Of a stretch of 64,000 bases of DNA, positions 16,463-52,772 are shown in pieces (within the stretch, counting starts at the first letter, position 1; the number at the start of each line of letters is the position of its first letter). A program made the translations under genes and the position numbers. The stretch covers positions 15,420,354-15,484,353 of the forward strand of contig NC_045139.1 in NCBI RefSeq assembly GCF_008831285.2, written 5' to 3'. Source of the DNA: Nymphaea colorata (Eukaryota > Streptophyta > Magnoliopsida > Nymphaeales > Nymphaeaceae). The notes below the pieces were generated by a model. That model saw only the letters and a program-made list of their open reading frames with translations. It did not search any database and was not told the origin of the DNA.

Positions 16463-16475
16463 TTCTGGAATCTTC
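16463..16475. promoter_or_regulatory. Perfect heat-shock element upstream of APX
   Basis: TTCTGGAATCTTC fits TTCnnGAAnnTTC, three exact alternating units bound by heat-shock factors. It lies about 20 bases upstream of the APX TATA box. A functional heat-shock element has been described in the Arabidopsis APX1 promoter, so the gene is probably heat- and oxidative-stress inducible. Confidence 0.7.
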
Positions 16476-19184
16476 CATTTATCTCAACTCTGAGCGTCCG
16501 ATCCTCCCAATCCGACGGTGCGAACTTGCTCCCACGAACGAGCGGTTCAGATTGCTCGAGCCGGACCACGGTCAACCTCTGGGGCCGTCTTCCTCCTCCA
16601 TTCCTCAATGGCGGGGGAGCAGTTGCGGGAGCCCGGCGGTCTGTCCCCAAGGGGTGTTTTCGTAACTTCACCAAGTGTGAACGCTGAGCTGCCTGCTTGA
16701 TTCCCTTCCGGGAGCCAGCGGTTTCCACCAATGGAACGCCGCCACGTGGGAAGGGAAGAAAAGTCGGAGGCCGTGAGCGTGGGGGGCGGTTGGCGTCCCG
16801 GTGGTGGATATCGGATCTTTCAATGGCTATCCGATTCGGATCGGATATAAGTATAAAATTATATTGCTTAAGGAATTTAAATGGGAATGTAGGCAAAGGT
16901 CAAATTGGAGGCTTCATATGGAATGTTTTCCAAGGTGCTGTTGAGTTTGGAAATAAAATCTTACACCCGGTTTGAATAGAAGACTTTTTTTTTTTTTCTA
17001 GGATTTGCTTTCCCACTTTCATTTCATTTTGGTCGGTACCAACTGTGCCCACTTGGTAATTTTTTGACATTTTCAATTTGTGCGTCGCCGTAACGGAGGG
17101 GCAATGGCAAATGTCGTATAATCTCATGATTGTATTTCGGCATATTTTGAGAAATATCAACTATCGTTTGTCTTCATCTCTTTTAGAAATCCTGACATTA
17201 TCATATTGCGAGTGTCCATTACCGACTTGTCTAGTTCCCGTCTTTTCACTAAAAATGGTTGGATGAGAGCAGTCGAGGGCCCAAAATGTAGCATTTATTT
17301 TTAGTAGTGAGTGAAAGGTTAACAACATGCTGCCTACAGAAGACTTTCTTTGTCATGGGGTTGGATTCTAGACATCAGCAATGGTAGGAATGACCTTATC
17401 ACCTTTAAAGCACAGAGAGAGATATAGCACCTGCCAGAATTAAATTAGAGACATGCCCCAATCCCCACCAACTGTAGTATGGACCTTGAAGGGTATGATT
17501 TATTTTAAAAGTGATTTGACAAAAGAAAATTTTTACAAAAATTGGGTCAAACTTTGAAATGTAAAAGAAAAACATGATCAAAATTTCTAAATGACGCTAA
17601 CATTGAACAATAAGTGCTCAACTTGCGAAAGAAATTTCTTAAAGCGCAGCCTGTAGAAGAAAACATTAACTTTTGATATAAAATGGCAATTGGCAACTGA
17701 AAACCAACAAAAAAAAAAAAAAAAAAAAAAAAAAACTTCAGATAGTGGAGAATAGTTCATTACGAGGAGGATTTCTGTCATTTATAAAAACGGCTTTGTT
17801 AAAAATTTCTCTTAAGAATTAAGCAGTTTTTTTATTATCTTTCAACGGTTGAATGGTATTTACTCCTTGCCCTAACAATAGGTGTTTTTTTGTACTTTGT
17901 TTCTTTAAATGGCGTCTAAAGAATAATTAAAAAAAACTAATTCAAGTATATTTTTGACATATCATCAAAAGTTGGGCTTAAAAATTTTTGTTCTACAAAT
18001 AAATGATGCTACCCACCTGGGTCGATCGCATTTAATCTGCCGGCCTACAGTGGATCCAACTACTGTTCTTATCGGGTTCACCCTCATCCACAATATTCCA
18101 CCAATATAAGGAAGGACTAGACTTCAAAACTTGAACATTTATTCTCTTTTCCCCGTGTTAGGGACATTATTGGCTTTCTATTTGATAACGGAACACACGA
18201 TGCACACGTATTTGATAGGATTGATGCAGCCCTACTGAGGGCGTCCTTAACAAATGATTGCTCATGTTTGACAACATTTTACTTTTTTGTGTTTGATCGT
18301 ATCAATTTCCAGGAAAATCATGGATCACATGAACACGGCTAACCAGAACAGAATCATCATGTGAAAATGCTTACACCTCGCACAGGCCAAATTTAGCGAC
18401 CGATATAAATCAAAAGTTTAAACACGAAAGCCTCATCAAACCAAGATCTAAAGCTGGCTGAGTTTAACCAATTTTTTTTCCACTATTTTAATGCTTTATG
18501 AGGGGTTGTGTGTTCATCTAGAGTATCAGATGCACAGCTGCAAAATACACACATACACTGCTCAAGGCTCCCAATTAAGACTCCACTGGCACCAAAAAGC
18601 AAAAAGTAGTGATACACTGAACTACCCTTAATTTCTTGGAAGGTCAAAGTGCATGCACTATAGCAAGCCAACGGACACCCCTGAACAAAATCTAAAGAAA
18701 GCCGCTCAATGGGTTGGATCTATAAACAGAACCCTAGATGTATGAAGACGACAAAATGTAATTTTTATGATACATTTAACAAATTTACGGATTTACCTCA
18801 CTAGCAACAAAACTTTCGCGAGCAGGCAAGCATGTTCTCTAGTATCTACAGATGAGGCCTGAATCTCAGATGCTGCTGCTTCACCTGAACTCTCATAAAT
18901 TGTGGCGCATTTTAAGCATCACAAGGAGGTGCCATTCAGCTGTTTGTGGGATCCAAGCCGGCCTCGATTTTCAGGGCAGGGATTTGCAGGGCAGGAATAA
19001 CTAATTCCTCCTTCAGCTTCTTTCAAGTTCCATCAGGACACGGAATTTCCACACTGGATTGTCATGCCAGTGAAGGTTACTCATCTACTGATACAAGTAG
19101 AGCCTTCTTGTAGGGCTAGATTATTCCTCCTGACAGCCTTCCGTCAAATTTGAAAACCTGTTGTTAAATCTGTCCGTCCACTCA
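16476..19184. other. APX promoter and spacer to the ESP4 3' end
   Basis: The upstream flank of APX is GC-richer as far as about 16820. AT-rich sequence with no recognisable gene follows. A run of 27 A residues lies at 17709-17735. The last few hundred bases are probably the 3' UTR of the symplekin gene. Confidence 0.5.
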
Positions 19185-42836
<23,652 letters not shown>

Positions 42837-44790
42837 GGCTTGTCCTCTGCTCCGGACGAAAACCGAACCTCACCGCTTCTTCCTTCTTCGCCGGATCCTC
42901 TTCGTTCCCTGTTCTAACTCGACAAGGAAGAAGGAGAGGGCGGACTCGCACTTTCCCGCCGCGACGACGCTCAACCTGGACCGGGTCTTGACCTACTGGC
43001 TACGATTACCCGCTCTCGCTCTATGGCAAGCTGACTTGAATTTATTGGCCTTCAAGAACATCGAACCCTTTCGCAGGCGGCCCGAATCAACCTTAGTCAG
43101 TCGATTCAAATCATTGAGTGGTACAACTTTTAATTATTTTTCAAATTTTTGATTGATTTTTAATGCATTTATTTATTTATTTGTTTCAAAAATATTTTTT
43201 ATATTTTGACCAGTTTCAGTTGAGATACTTTGTGACCAGCTCGAGGTGTATAATCTTAATCATCCTCATGGTTCTAATATAAATCAGCTTAGCTTAGATA
43301 AAGGATGGGCGCCTCTAAGATTTGAACTAGCGACTGGTCTAACTTGTTTGAAATTCGAACCACCAATTCTCGGCTCAACTAGATGCATTAAAACTCTGAA
43401 ATATTTTATTGCGATCGAGTTGACCTAGCCAGCCACATGTGGTACTCACACCAGACCCAAGTCAGTGTCCCGCATACACCCATCTGACTAAGCCTAAGAT
43501 CACTCAGTTCTCCTTGTTCAAAATTTTTTTAGTTTAGCTTAGCCATGGGTTGGTTCCTTTACCTTAAGATTTGGAGACCCAAGCAATTATCTATGTTACA
43601 ATGTTTCAAGTTGGGATTGTCCCTTTTAGCATTCGATGCTTGATCTAACATGAGGCAAACGGTGGTTCTTTCTTTTTTTATTATTTTTCAATACTTCAAA
43701 CACTGGGTTTAAATCGACACCCTCGACATGTGTCCCTCAACAACTTAGATCAAACATGGTAAACGTTTTTAACATTCAGACAATTGTTAGCCAAACAATC
43801 TCCTCACCTCTTTGGGCGTGAGACCTTTATCTCTCTATTATGCCTGGTCATGCCCTGCCATCTGATATTTATATATATATTTGAATTGATCGGATGTCAT
43901 TTCTTAAATCTGAATCCGACCTGATTTCTCAATTGAATAATAATCTGTTCAACCTTTTCCAAATCAAAACAAAATAAACAAAAAAAAGACAATCTTCATC
44001 CTCAACAACTTGTTGCTTGGTCAATAACTGAAGGAAACTTGTTGCTTGGTTTCTCTTACAGCATGAAAGTTGAGAAATTTTTATGCTTAATTTTTTTTAA
44101 AGATACTTCGGCCATGAGGTCATTGAGTTTTTTTTAGATTTTCAGTAGAGATGCAAATGAGTTAGACCGAGTACGGGATTCTGTCCATGTTGGTTGAACT
44201 AATGCTAACACGAATTTGAGGGTATCTAGAAGTCTGGTCGAGCTAAGGACATGTGAAAAGGAAGGTCTCTAGATCAATTCCTATAGACATTAATTCTCCT
44301 AAATTGAATGTTGCACTTTTGTTGATGCCAACGTCAATGGAGCCTAGGACCATGGAGGCTAAGGAAATGAAGCCTTCTTTTCCGAGCGGTGGGCTATTAA
44401 GCTCCTACTCACCCGGCAAGTACTTAGTGGTTCATATATGATGCATTTGCCTTCCAAATGTTAGAATTCAGTCATTATGCTTGTGCTTAATTCTCTTAGG
44501 TTAAAGAACTAAAAAGCTCGATAAGGGCCCCTTGCATTTCTTGTTTTACAAGATTAGAACTGTTACAAGAGGTGTTTGATAAGACAAAACATTTTGTTTT
44601 AAATTCACGTTTCAAGAAATCCATGTTCTTATTCCAGCAAATATGGTATATTTATGGACGTTGTTTTTAAATTAAAAAGCATGCATTATACATAATCACG
44701 CAATGTTTTATCAAACATTAATATATATTTTCAAAAACATGTGTTTTATAAATATGTGTTCAAATAACACAATTTTCTTTGTAAAAACTG
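42837..44790. other. ESP4 upstream flank and intergenic sequence
   Basis: The first 250 bases are GC-richer and presumably hold the ESP4 promoter, though no TATA box is seen on the minus strand. The rest is AT-rich. A GCGCCTCTAAGATTTGAAC stretch near 43309 resembles the tRNA-like boxes of decayed SINEs, but too weakly to call. Confidence 0.45.
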
Positions 44791-44903
44791 CTTAGATGCC
44801 ACTTGATTGAAACAATAATAAACTGTTTCATGAATCTGTCCTAGTGTGTGGTCGATTTACGAAACAGTTTGTTATTGTTCCTATTGCTAAATGACCCCTT
44901 AAG
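44791..44903. mobile_element. Short foldback MITE
   Basis: The ends are inverted over about 45 bases: CTTAGATGCCACTTGATTGA continuing into AACAATAATAAACTGTTTC on the left, and CTTAAGGGGTCATTTAGCAA continuing into AACAATAACAAACTGTTTC read inward from the right. It has no coding capacity and is related to the element at 20687-20857. Confidence 0.6.
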
Positions 44904-46216
44904 AACCATTTATTTATACGCATTTAAATGATCTAAACCAATTTGTTAATATTGGTGTGTACTGATATGTTGATTGTGAATATGGTACAGCCGCCAACCA
45001 GTCAAGTTCAAGTATTGGTTCAGGTTCTTATATTAGTTGAATAGTTCCCAAATCAAGCTCTAAGTGTATTATGTAACAACCAAACCCACTTCTGAGCTCA
45101 TGCCTCTGGTTCGGTGGATCCCAACTCGCTCTCTAACAGTTTCGGCTCAAACCTCAAAAAAACTAAAAACCAGGACAATCATCTTTCATTAATGACCTCA
45201 TTTATAAGTCTTTGAAGATCTCTTAGAATATTCAATAAGGGACTAAATTTTTGGGCCGTTATATATTCACTATTCAAGGGACTTGGGTTTAGGCTCACGA
45301 TTATAAATATGAGTCAAGTCGAGCCGAGCTCGAGCCGAGTTTGTGCCACTCCAATAAAATTAATAAATTGCGCTAAAAATCACATGCTCTCTCTCTCTCC
45401 ATTTCCCAGCCCTACAAGTTGGGACCAAAAAGCTGAAAACAAAGCAAACAGTAACCATTTTCTGGTTCTGTTTGCTGTCCTACAGTCCAGACCACTAGTT
45501 GGCAAACCGGATCTCCTCCACTTCATTATTGACATGCAAGTAGTTGTGTCTTTGTCCATTAACAGGCAAGAGTAGACCTTTCGGATAACAGTAACAACCA
45601 TAAATCATACAATTGGACACAGAGACCAGTATATTCCACGTCGGTAGTTGAGCCATTCTTCAAATTTTTTAAAGTTTTGCAACTTGCTTTTGTTCTATTC
45701 ACAAGCAAGACTGGCAAAAATATATTAAATTATGTAACAAATATCTTCATGCAAAGACACATAAGGAATTTATATACATTGAATGTGAGCGAAAGATGCA
45801 CTTTTCATTATTGAAGCAATAAAAAGGGGTGTCCTTTGAGGGTTCAAGAGGTGCCCTCAGCAGCAAAGCCAAAGCAACAACAAATGTAAGACTATTTGGA
45901 GATATTTTGATGAGGTGGAAACCCCTTCTCTTCTCTGCTCCTAGAGTTCAGGGCTGTTTCAGGATTTAAGGGAACTCGGGACTATTCTCTTCAACTCAAC
46001 GTTAGTGTTTACGACTATTTGCAGTTCAGAAGGTTAGTACCAACAGGAATATAATGATCCAACTTTCACCAACCCACCGGCATCACCCAATTGTTGCGCT
46101 CTTCTCAAATTAAAAACTAGTAACTGATCACGAGCTAGAACCACCAAATGACTACGACCAGCCAACTAATAAGCCATGATTGCCATGTTTTTTTTGTGTG
46201 TATGTGTGTGTGCGAG

Positions 46217-46242
46217 AGATTGATTGATTGATTGATTGATTG
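46217..46242. repeat. (GATT)n microsatellite
   Basis: Six GATT units follow a (TG)n-rich tract in intergenic DNA. Confidence 0.9.
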
Positions 46243-46929
46243 TTGAGGCATTAATGGTAGAAGTAGAAATACTATCTTTATGTTGTAACTAGTAAAATTA
46301 CTGGTCATTTTGAGTTAACTGGATCATGCCAGTAAAATATTGAAGTGTTCTTCTCCGTCGATCAATAATGGGTTAGAAAAACGCTAAAGGCTAAGCATAA
46401 TTTGAAAGTTGTATGCGAATACAAAAAAAGTTCCATAAAATGTTCGAGAAATTTTGTCCTATCTAACTTGCTTGTCAAGGGAAGAAACAGTAAGAGAAAG
46501 AATTTGTCTCAAACTAATTATACTTGGTCCAATCTCACCACAATAACAACTGCAAGTGGAATAAAACTATCATATATAGTACATCGACCATGATCCGGAT
46601 GCAACCTAGACTTGAAGGTTTTATGTGGGGAAGATACATATATGCAGTCAAACCGGACCCATAACATATATAAATAAGACCCCACATATATAAATATGTG
46701 GGGAAGATACATATCTTGCCGGCCTATGTCATGAACACTTAAACTAGCACAATTTTTGTGATATTAATTAAATGCCTTTTACGCTGCAAGAAAAATGAAA
46801 TTTTCAGCTCTTTTTTTTTCTAGTGCAATCTACTTAGTGATACATCACAAATAAAATAAACAAATAAATAAAATACTGATTATAAAGGACCAATCATGCA
46901 TTAATCTTAACGAAGGAACTAATAACATC

Positions 46930-47107
46930 CAGTAGCGGAGATGCATATAGGCTGGTGTGGGCAGTTGCCGATGCCAGCAACAAAATTTTTATTTATTTTA
47001 ACATAGATTTTTTACAATTATTTACTTATTTATATATGTTGTTCTCCTTCGGAAATGAGAATTTCTGTAACAATGCCCCATAGCTAAAAATTTATGACTC
47101 CGTCACT
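46930..47107. mobile_element. hAT-type MITE with 7-of-8 target duplication
   Basis: The left end CAGTAGCGGAG and the right end CTCCGTCACT are inverted copies of each other with two differences. The element is about 178 bases. AATAACAT (46921-46928) and AATAACAA (47108-47115) flank it and match in seven of eight bases, which fits the 8-bp duplication made by hAT transposases. The ends resemble those of the element at 59350-59539. Confidence 0.65.
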
Positions 47108-47115
47108 AATAACAA

Positions 47116-50100
47116 TTCATTTCTAAAGGATATGTTTGGCTGTTTGAAGAACCGTCACCTTGAGGGGCATAATGTAACTGCTAGAAATGGTGCCTATGCA
47201 TAGTTGGTTCGATTCCTTTATATGCTAAAAAAGTAGCGCCAAGTTGATGGTACATGGTCTCTATGTTAGACGCCGTACTCCGTGGTAACGGGCCAAAAAA
47301 AAGGGGTGGGGTGGCAACTGCCCACACCAGCTTATATGTGACTTCGTTTATAATTAAAATTATCCTATAAAACAGTGAGAGTAAGTAAGAGAGATTCGAT
47401 TCGCCATCCAAATGAAAAAGATTTATAGAGACAAAAAAGGTTTGCTTGGATCTGAGCTAAAAGCCAGATAGCGGAAAGCTTGATAATGAGTAAACTGGAA
47501 ACCAAGCGTGCATGCTTTGTTTATTTAATTACTTGTTCGGCCGAAAGCAGGTGAAGATTTGATCTGTCGCACATGAGTTCGATGTGTTTGGCCATTCATG
47601 GTCTGCAATCTAACCCCTTTTTAATTACAAACTTGATAGTTTATTGCTGTCTCACAAACTTGATAGTTTATTGCTGTCTCACATGTGCAACTTGACAATG
47701 TGGATTAAAAAATGCAGTACCAAACTCTTCTTTTTATTTTTCAAAGGAGAAGTGAGCGATACTACACTTTAATTAGCATAGTTCACTTTCAATATGTATA
47801 TATAATATATATTACAGCTATTTAATTAGGGCAGTTTGAGTTGGTTAAAACAAAAATAAAGAAAAAAAGACATCTAATATTAGTTTATATTTTTTTCTCT
47901 TTGTTTTTTTCTCATCTATTCATCTGCTTCTGATAGACAGCTACGGTTAGATGGCTAGGTGACTTTAGATAACGAGAATTATCGTTTACTCACTCTCTCT
48001 CTATATATATATAAAATCTTTTGATCCAGATAACCGATCATCGGATCCATTAAAAATTTAATTTCAAATCCATTCCTCATGCCTACGTAAAGAGATGTGG
48101 ATAGGATTTATATATCTTTGGATTGGAATTCGTAAACCCAATTTCACAAGGGAATCGTTTGATGTCTATTTGGGAAATAATTCCAATGATGATCCAACCC
48201 AATTATACACAAAGGTCAGATATTACGCTAGTCAGATCTGAATTCAGTTACCACAAACTGGTTGGAAATTCTAGTACGTATCTGAGTAATTCTATTATAT
48301 AAAACCTGATTAAGCCGGGTATGGTAAACATTACAAACCGTTTATTTCATCTTTATTTACATTCACAACATGTATCAAACTTCTATCCTGGGGCATCTTT
48401 TTTCATGACGGGACGTCAACACCCATCACGTGGAAAAAGAGATTCAAAAGTTTCCTTATCTCATTCTTTTGCCTTCAAGGTCTTGGGTTGCATTCAAACC
48501 TGATTGGGTGGTGGGCCGCCTTCAACTCGACAGCCCACCCCTAACTTTCGCGACCAACTGCACTAATCCCTTTGAAACAACTTGAATTGTTGTTTTCATG
48601 CAAAAGCAGGGAAGACTTCTAGATTCGCCCCCTTCATGTTGCAACTAAAAATCTGCGCATCTTTTCACATTGACAAACTGCATCAAGGAGTCCCCCCTTG
48701 TCTTTAGTACACTTTATCTTAGCCAAGAGGCCGAGAAAAATATACTCCACTTTGCCATTAATAAATGGCAAACTACGAAAGCAGCATCCTTGTTTCTAGT
48801 TTTTTATGAGCGTCGTTTGATGCATTGGAAATATGGAGTTGGAAAGAAGTTTCTAGAAACTTATTTGAGGAATCAAAGAAATAAAAACAAAATCCAGATT
48901 TCCAAAACCCCTTTGTGTTTGCTGGACTTGGGTTTATATTACAGGAAATAAATTTCTCAATTTGGTAAGAATAAAAGATGAAAAAAAAAAGGAATCTTTC
49001 GATTAAGGAATGCTTTGAGAGCCCAACAGTTACTTTTTTCATCCTGCATATTTTTCACACCCTTTGGGGTGGAAAAAAAATTTCTACAAAGAAATTTATG
49101 AAAACCAACCCAACGGTTACTTTCTTCATCCCAGGTTTGATGGGCAAGAAAAATTTTTAAATATTTGAATTTTATTTTCAATGACACAAGAAATATCCTG
49201 TCCATCAAACGGGCCCTAAAAAAAGAGCAGAAAACAAGATTTGGTTAAGTTCTAAGTAATCTTAATTGATAATTTTAGGGCTTGCTTGCACCTGAAACAA
49301 TCAGGCCAAGATGTTGAACAAGCAGCGGTGGCGCTAGAAATTTTTAGTCGATGAGGGCAACTGCCCACACGAGCCCCCATGTGGGGCCGCCGCTGGCAAG
49401 ATGACAATAGAGATGAGAATTTTTTCTACAACTTGATGAATTACCTGTTGGCGCATCCGTGGCCGTGATTTTAAAAATGAGGAAACAATGTCAAGCAGAT
49501 CCGAAGTGTTTGCGTTGCGGATAAGAGAAAAATACGTGTAGGATTTGAACACGGTTAACAAATTGCATGCGCGCCTATTTCACCATACATCATAAAACAC
49601 GTTTTTGCTAACTTCATTGTCGCCTAAGATTGACCACTGAGATGAGATGACTGACCCCATAAGTTTTCCTTTATCCATTTCATTCTCTTTCAACTTCTTA
49701 ATCCTTTATTAGTTCAACAATTCCGCTCAATCATTTTTTGATTTATTGTTCTAACAAGGAAGGTTTTGAAAAAGATACAAAAGATATTGTAAAAAAGAAA
49801 AAAAAATAAATTTATTATAAAAAAATTCTAAAGATTTCCTCTCCTATCCATTGCACCAACCTCTTGCGGATAAATCTTGACAGCTTTCCATAGAGTAAAT
49901 TTACACGATTCTTTCTATTTCTTTTCTCTCATTGGATGTTCAGTAATGAAACTATTGAAAAAGCATAGAGATGAAAAAGAGTCGCTTCAATTATTTGAAC
50001 CAAGAATTGCTAAGATTGAGTTCGTGAGACAATTGATTAGATTTATAACTTACTTAACATACGCTCTCATCTTCCAATATGTCTTTATCTATCTCTACGT

Positions 50101-50610
50101 ACAAAGTGGTGTTTCACCAGCCACTTTTCTTAAATATTCCTACCACTTGTCTTCCAACAAACTTGATGAGAAATAACTCCCAACAATTTAAAAATTTGGA
50201 ACTTATAATTCTACGGAAAAAAATTGTACGTATAATTTTAAAAATTGTCTCAATAAATGAAAGGAAACAGAGAAATCTAGATCTTTCCCCTTTAGGAAAG
50301 GCCGAACAGTGCATGGGATGTTTTTTTTTCGTTATCTTTCTCCCATCATCTTCTTATCTTTCTCCCATCATCTTCTTCGGATAACAATCGCACACGTAAG
50401 GAACCAGGCGAATCAATAATGAGCGGTGACTTGACATTGTCTTTTATTAATGAAATTTATTACATCATTCATGACTTGAGCCAAGTTGACATGTGGTCTC
50501 ACCGAATAATCTAAAAATATTAGCAGAAAGGTGTTTTTTTTTCTGGGTATTTTTTCTATTATTTTATTTGAAAATTTTATTGAAGTCAAAGCTACCCTTC
50601 CATCTAATCA
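47116..50610. other. AT-rich intergenic sequence with repeat debris
   Basis: I see no gene here. GGAATCGTTTGATGTCT near 48147 and the inverted GGGCCCGTTTGATGGA near 49200-49216 could be the ends of one decayed inverted-end element. A miniature inverted pair, CAGCGGTGGCGC with GGGGCCGCCGCTG, spans about 49324-49395. Confidence 0.4.
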
Positions 50611-51138
50611 GTACAGGTAAACAACGAGTTGGGCTACTCGTTAAAGCTCGGGTCGTGAACGAGTTCAAGCCGAGTCATTTGCTTAACGAGTCCAGCTCGA
50701 GTTCATGAGTTGATTCGTTCAAATAATCGAGTTGAGTTCAAGCTCAACACGTAACTGCCGAGTTATTCAAACGAGTTTGTCGAGCTTTAATCAAATCGAT
50801 ATGTTCAAACGAGTTTACGAGTTTGTCGATCCTTAATTGAGTCGAGCTCCAGCTCTATACGTAACAACGAATATTAATTCTATTCAAACGAGTTTGTCGA
50901 ATCTTAATCGAGTCAAGGTCAAACTCAACATGTAACAATGAATATCAATTCTATTCAAACGAGTTTGTCGAACCTTGATCGAGTCGAGCTCCAGCTCTAC
51001 ACGTAATTGTCGAGTCGAGCTGCTTCCGTTGAGCTATTCTTGAGCTCGAGCTGAGTTGAGCTCAAGGTTTCATTAGTCGAGTCGAGCTTGAGCTGACTGA
51101 ACTCGATTTTGACTCGACTCGTATTTATCCCTAGTAAT
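50611..51138. mobile_element. GAGTCGAGCT-rich repeat element with inverted ends
   Basis: The left end ACAGGTAAACAACGAG and the inverted right end TAGGGATAAATACGAG match in about 12 of 16 positions. TAATCA stands close to both sides (50605-50610 and 51134-51139) as a possible target-site remnant. Inside are imperfect tandem units of about 65 bases (ATTCTATTCAAACGAGTTTG followed by TCGA...ATCGAGTC...). The whole is dominated by GAGCTCGAGTC words. It is non-coding. Similar words recur at 45310-45340 and 57645-57740. Confidence 0.55.
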
Positions 51139-52735
51139 CACCATCTAACTAAACGCAGGTTCAGCATCTAATCTGGTTTCACGCATTTAGTTTCTTGATA
51201 GAGGTCTGATTTTATCCGATAACTGTCACATTGTTACAAACCTCACAAATCTAGTTAAAATGTCAACTAATTCGAAAAAAAAAAAGATAAAAGAACCCAT
51301 TTTTTAAACAAAATAAAATTTAAAAAATTTTTATGGAATGACACCCAACACAAATACAAATTCCTTGTTATCTTGACATAACATAGTTAGTCGAACAGGT
51401 GAACATAAGCAATGTATGACCTCAATTCAATTTAATTACTAACAAATTTTCATACAACAGTCTCTTAAAATGAACCAATAAGTTATAAAACTGTCCTCTT
51501 ATCCAAATCATTTTTAAAATTAAAACAAAAAACCGAAAGAAAAAAGGTACAAAAGGGTTTACCAGTCATGATCCCTCTTCATTGGGCGGCAAAGGTTGTT
51601 GATGGTCTCCATCGAGTATAGAAGCGAACCACATGTAATTTCAGGAAAAGTGTATATAAAATATATTTAAATGAAATAAAAATGTGAGAAAAAAGGACCG
51701 GAGTTCTCTACAATAACACTACATCAATTGAAAGGGATGTATCACCGTTTGATAGCGTGTTTGTTTTGGGTACAACACGTCACGGTTTCAAATACGGAGA
51801 TGTCGGGAATGGTGGCGGAGATTTTGCGCCAAACAAAATGATAATTAAAACAAGACATTATTGTTCTCCAGCCACCATGACTGGTGGCGCAAATCCAAAA
51901 TCGCCGCCAGTCGGTGATCCAGAATCCACTTTCCTTGTCTCTCTTCCGTTTAAACAACAGAGACAACAAAATAAAATAAAATAAAAAAGAGAGAGAGAGA
52001 GAAAAGGAAGTAATTAAAAACAGGCAAGAGAACAACGTGGAGCTAAAGCGGACAAGAGAAAAAGGCTTCGGGAAGATCATCCCCACAACTAAGTCGATAA
52101 AGTTAACTGAGAAAAAGATAGAACTAATTAAAAACGAATAGAAGGGAGAGAGACAAGAAACAAAAGGAAAACAATACTTTCTGTTCTCCTCCTCTTCCAC
52201 ACGACTCTTGTTCTTCTTTCTCACCAAGTGGACGTCAATGGCCGGCAGTTCTGTGAAAGAAAAGGAAAGGAGAAAACAATGGAACGAAGAGGTAAAGACC
52301 AACTTGATTTGACTGACCATTATGGTGGTCATGTTTCAACCTTATCTGAGGGAGGCAGCGGCGCCGTCGGCCTGCCACCCACGCTTTGCTTCACAATTCA
52401 TTCATCTTGTTTTGTTTTCAACAAAATGTGAACCTTCTAATGAATTTGCAAACACTAATTTAATATAATTCATGTTTTAGTTTAAGGCATTTTTATAAAA
52501 ATAAACGATCTTTATACTATTAAAATTTTGATGTCATAAGAGCTTTTCATTTTTTTGACTATTAAAAAACATTAATTAAGTAAAAAAACAAACTAACTTA
52601 ATATATGTTTCTCATCAAATCACCATTAAGACCATATTTATAAGGTTAGACTGTAAAAAAAAATTAATAATTAATTTTAATAGGTCTGGTTTTGTGTCTC
52701 TTACTCAAATAGTTTGGTTTTTACCAATTTTCTTT

Positions 52736-52772
<37 letters not shown>

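Noticed and set aside
17709..17735. 27-base A run as the tail of a retroposed gene
   Set aside because: No upstream gene-like sequence or flanking duplication was seen.
50740..51000. CRISPR-like spaced repeats
   Set aside because: The units are adjacent, imperfect and share their intervening sequence, in plant nuclear DNA. It is a tandem repeat inside an element, not a CRISPR array.
51742..52332. 196-aa minus-strand frame
   Set aside because: It is Ser/Phe-rich low complexity in AT-rich DNA with no recognised family. It may be noise.
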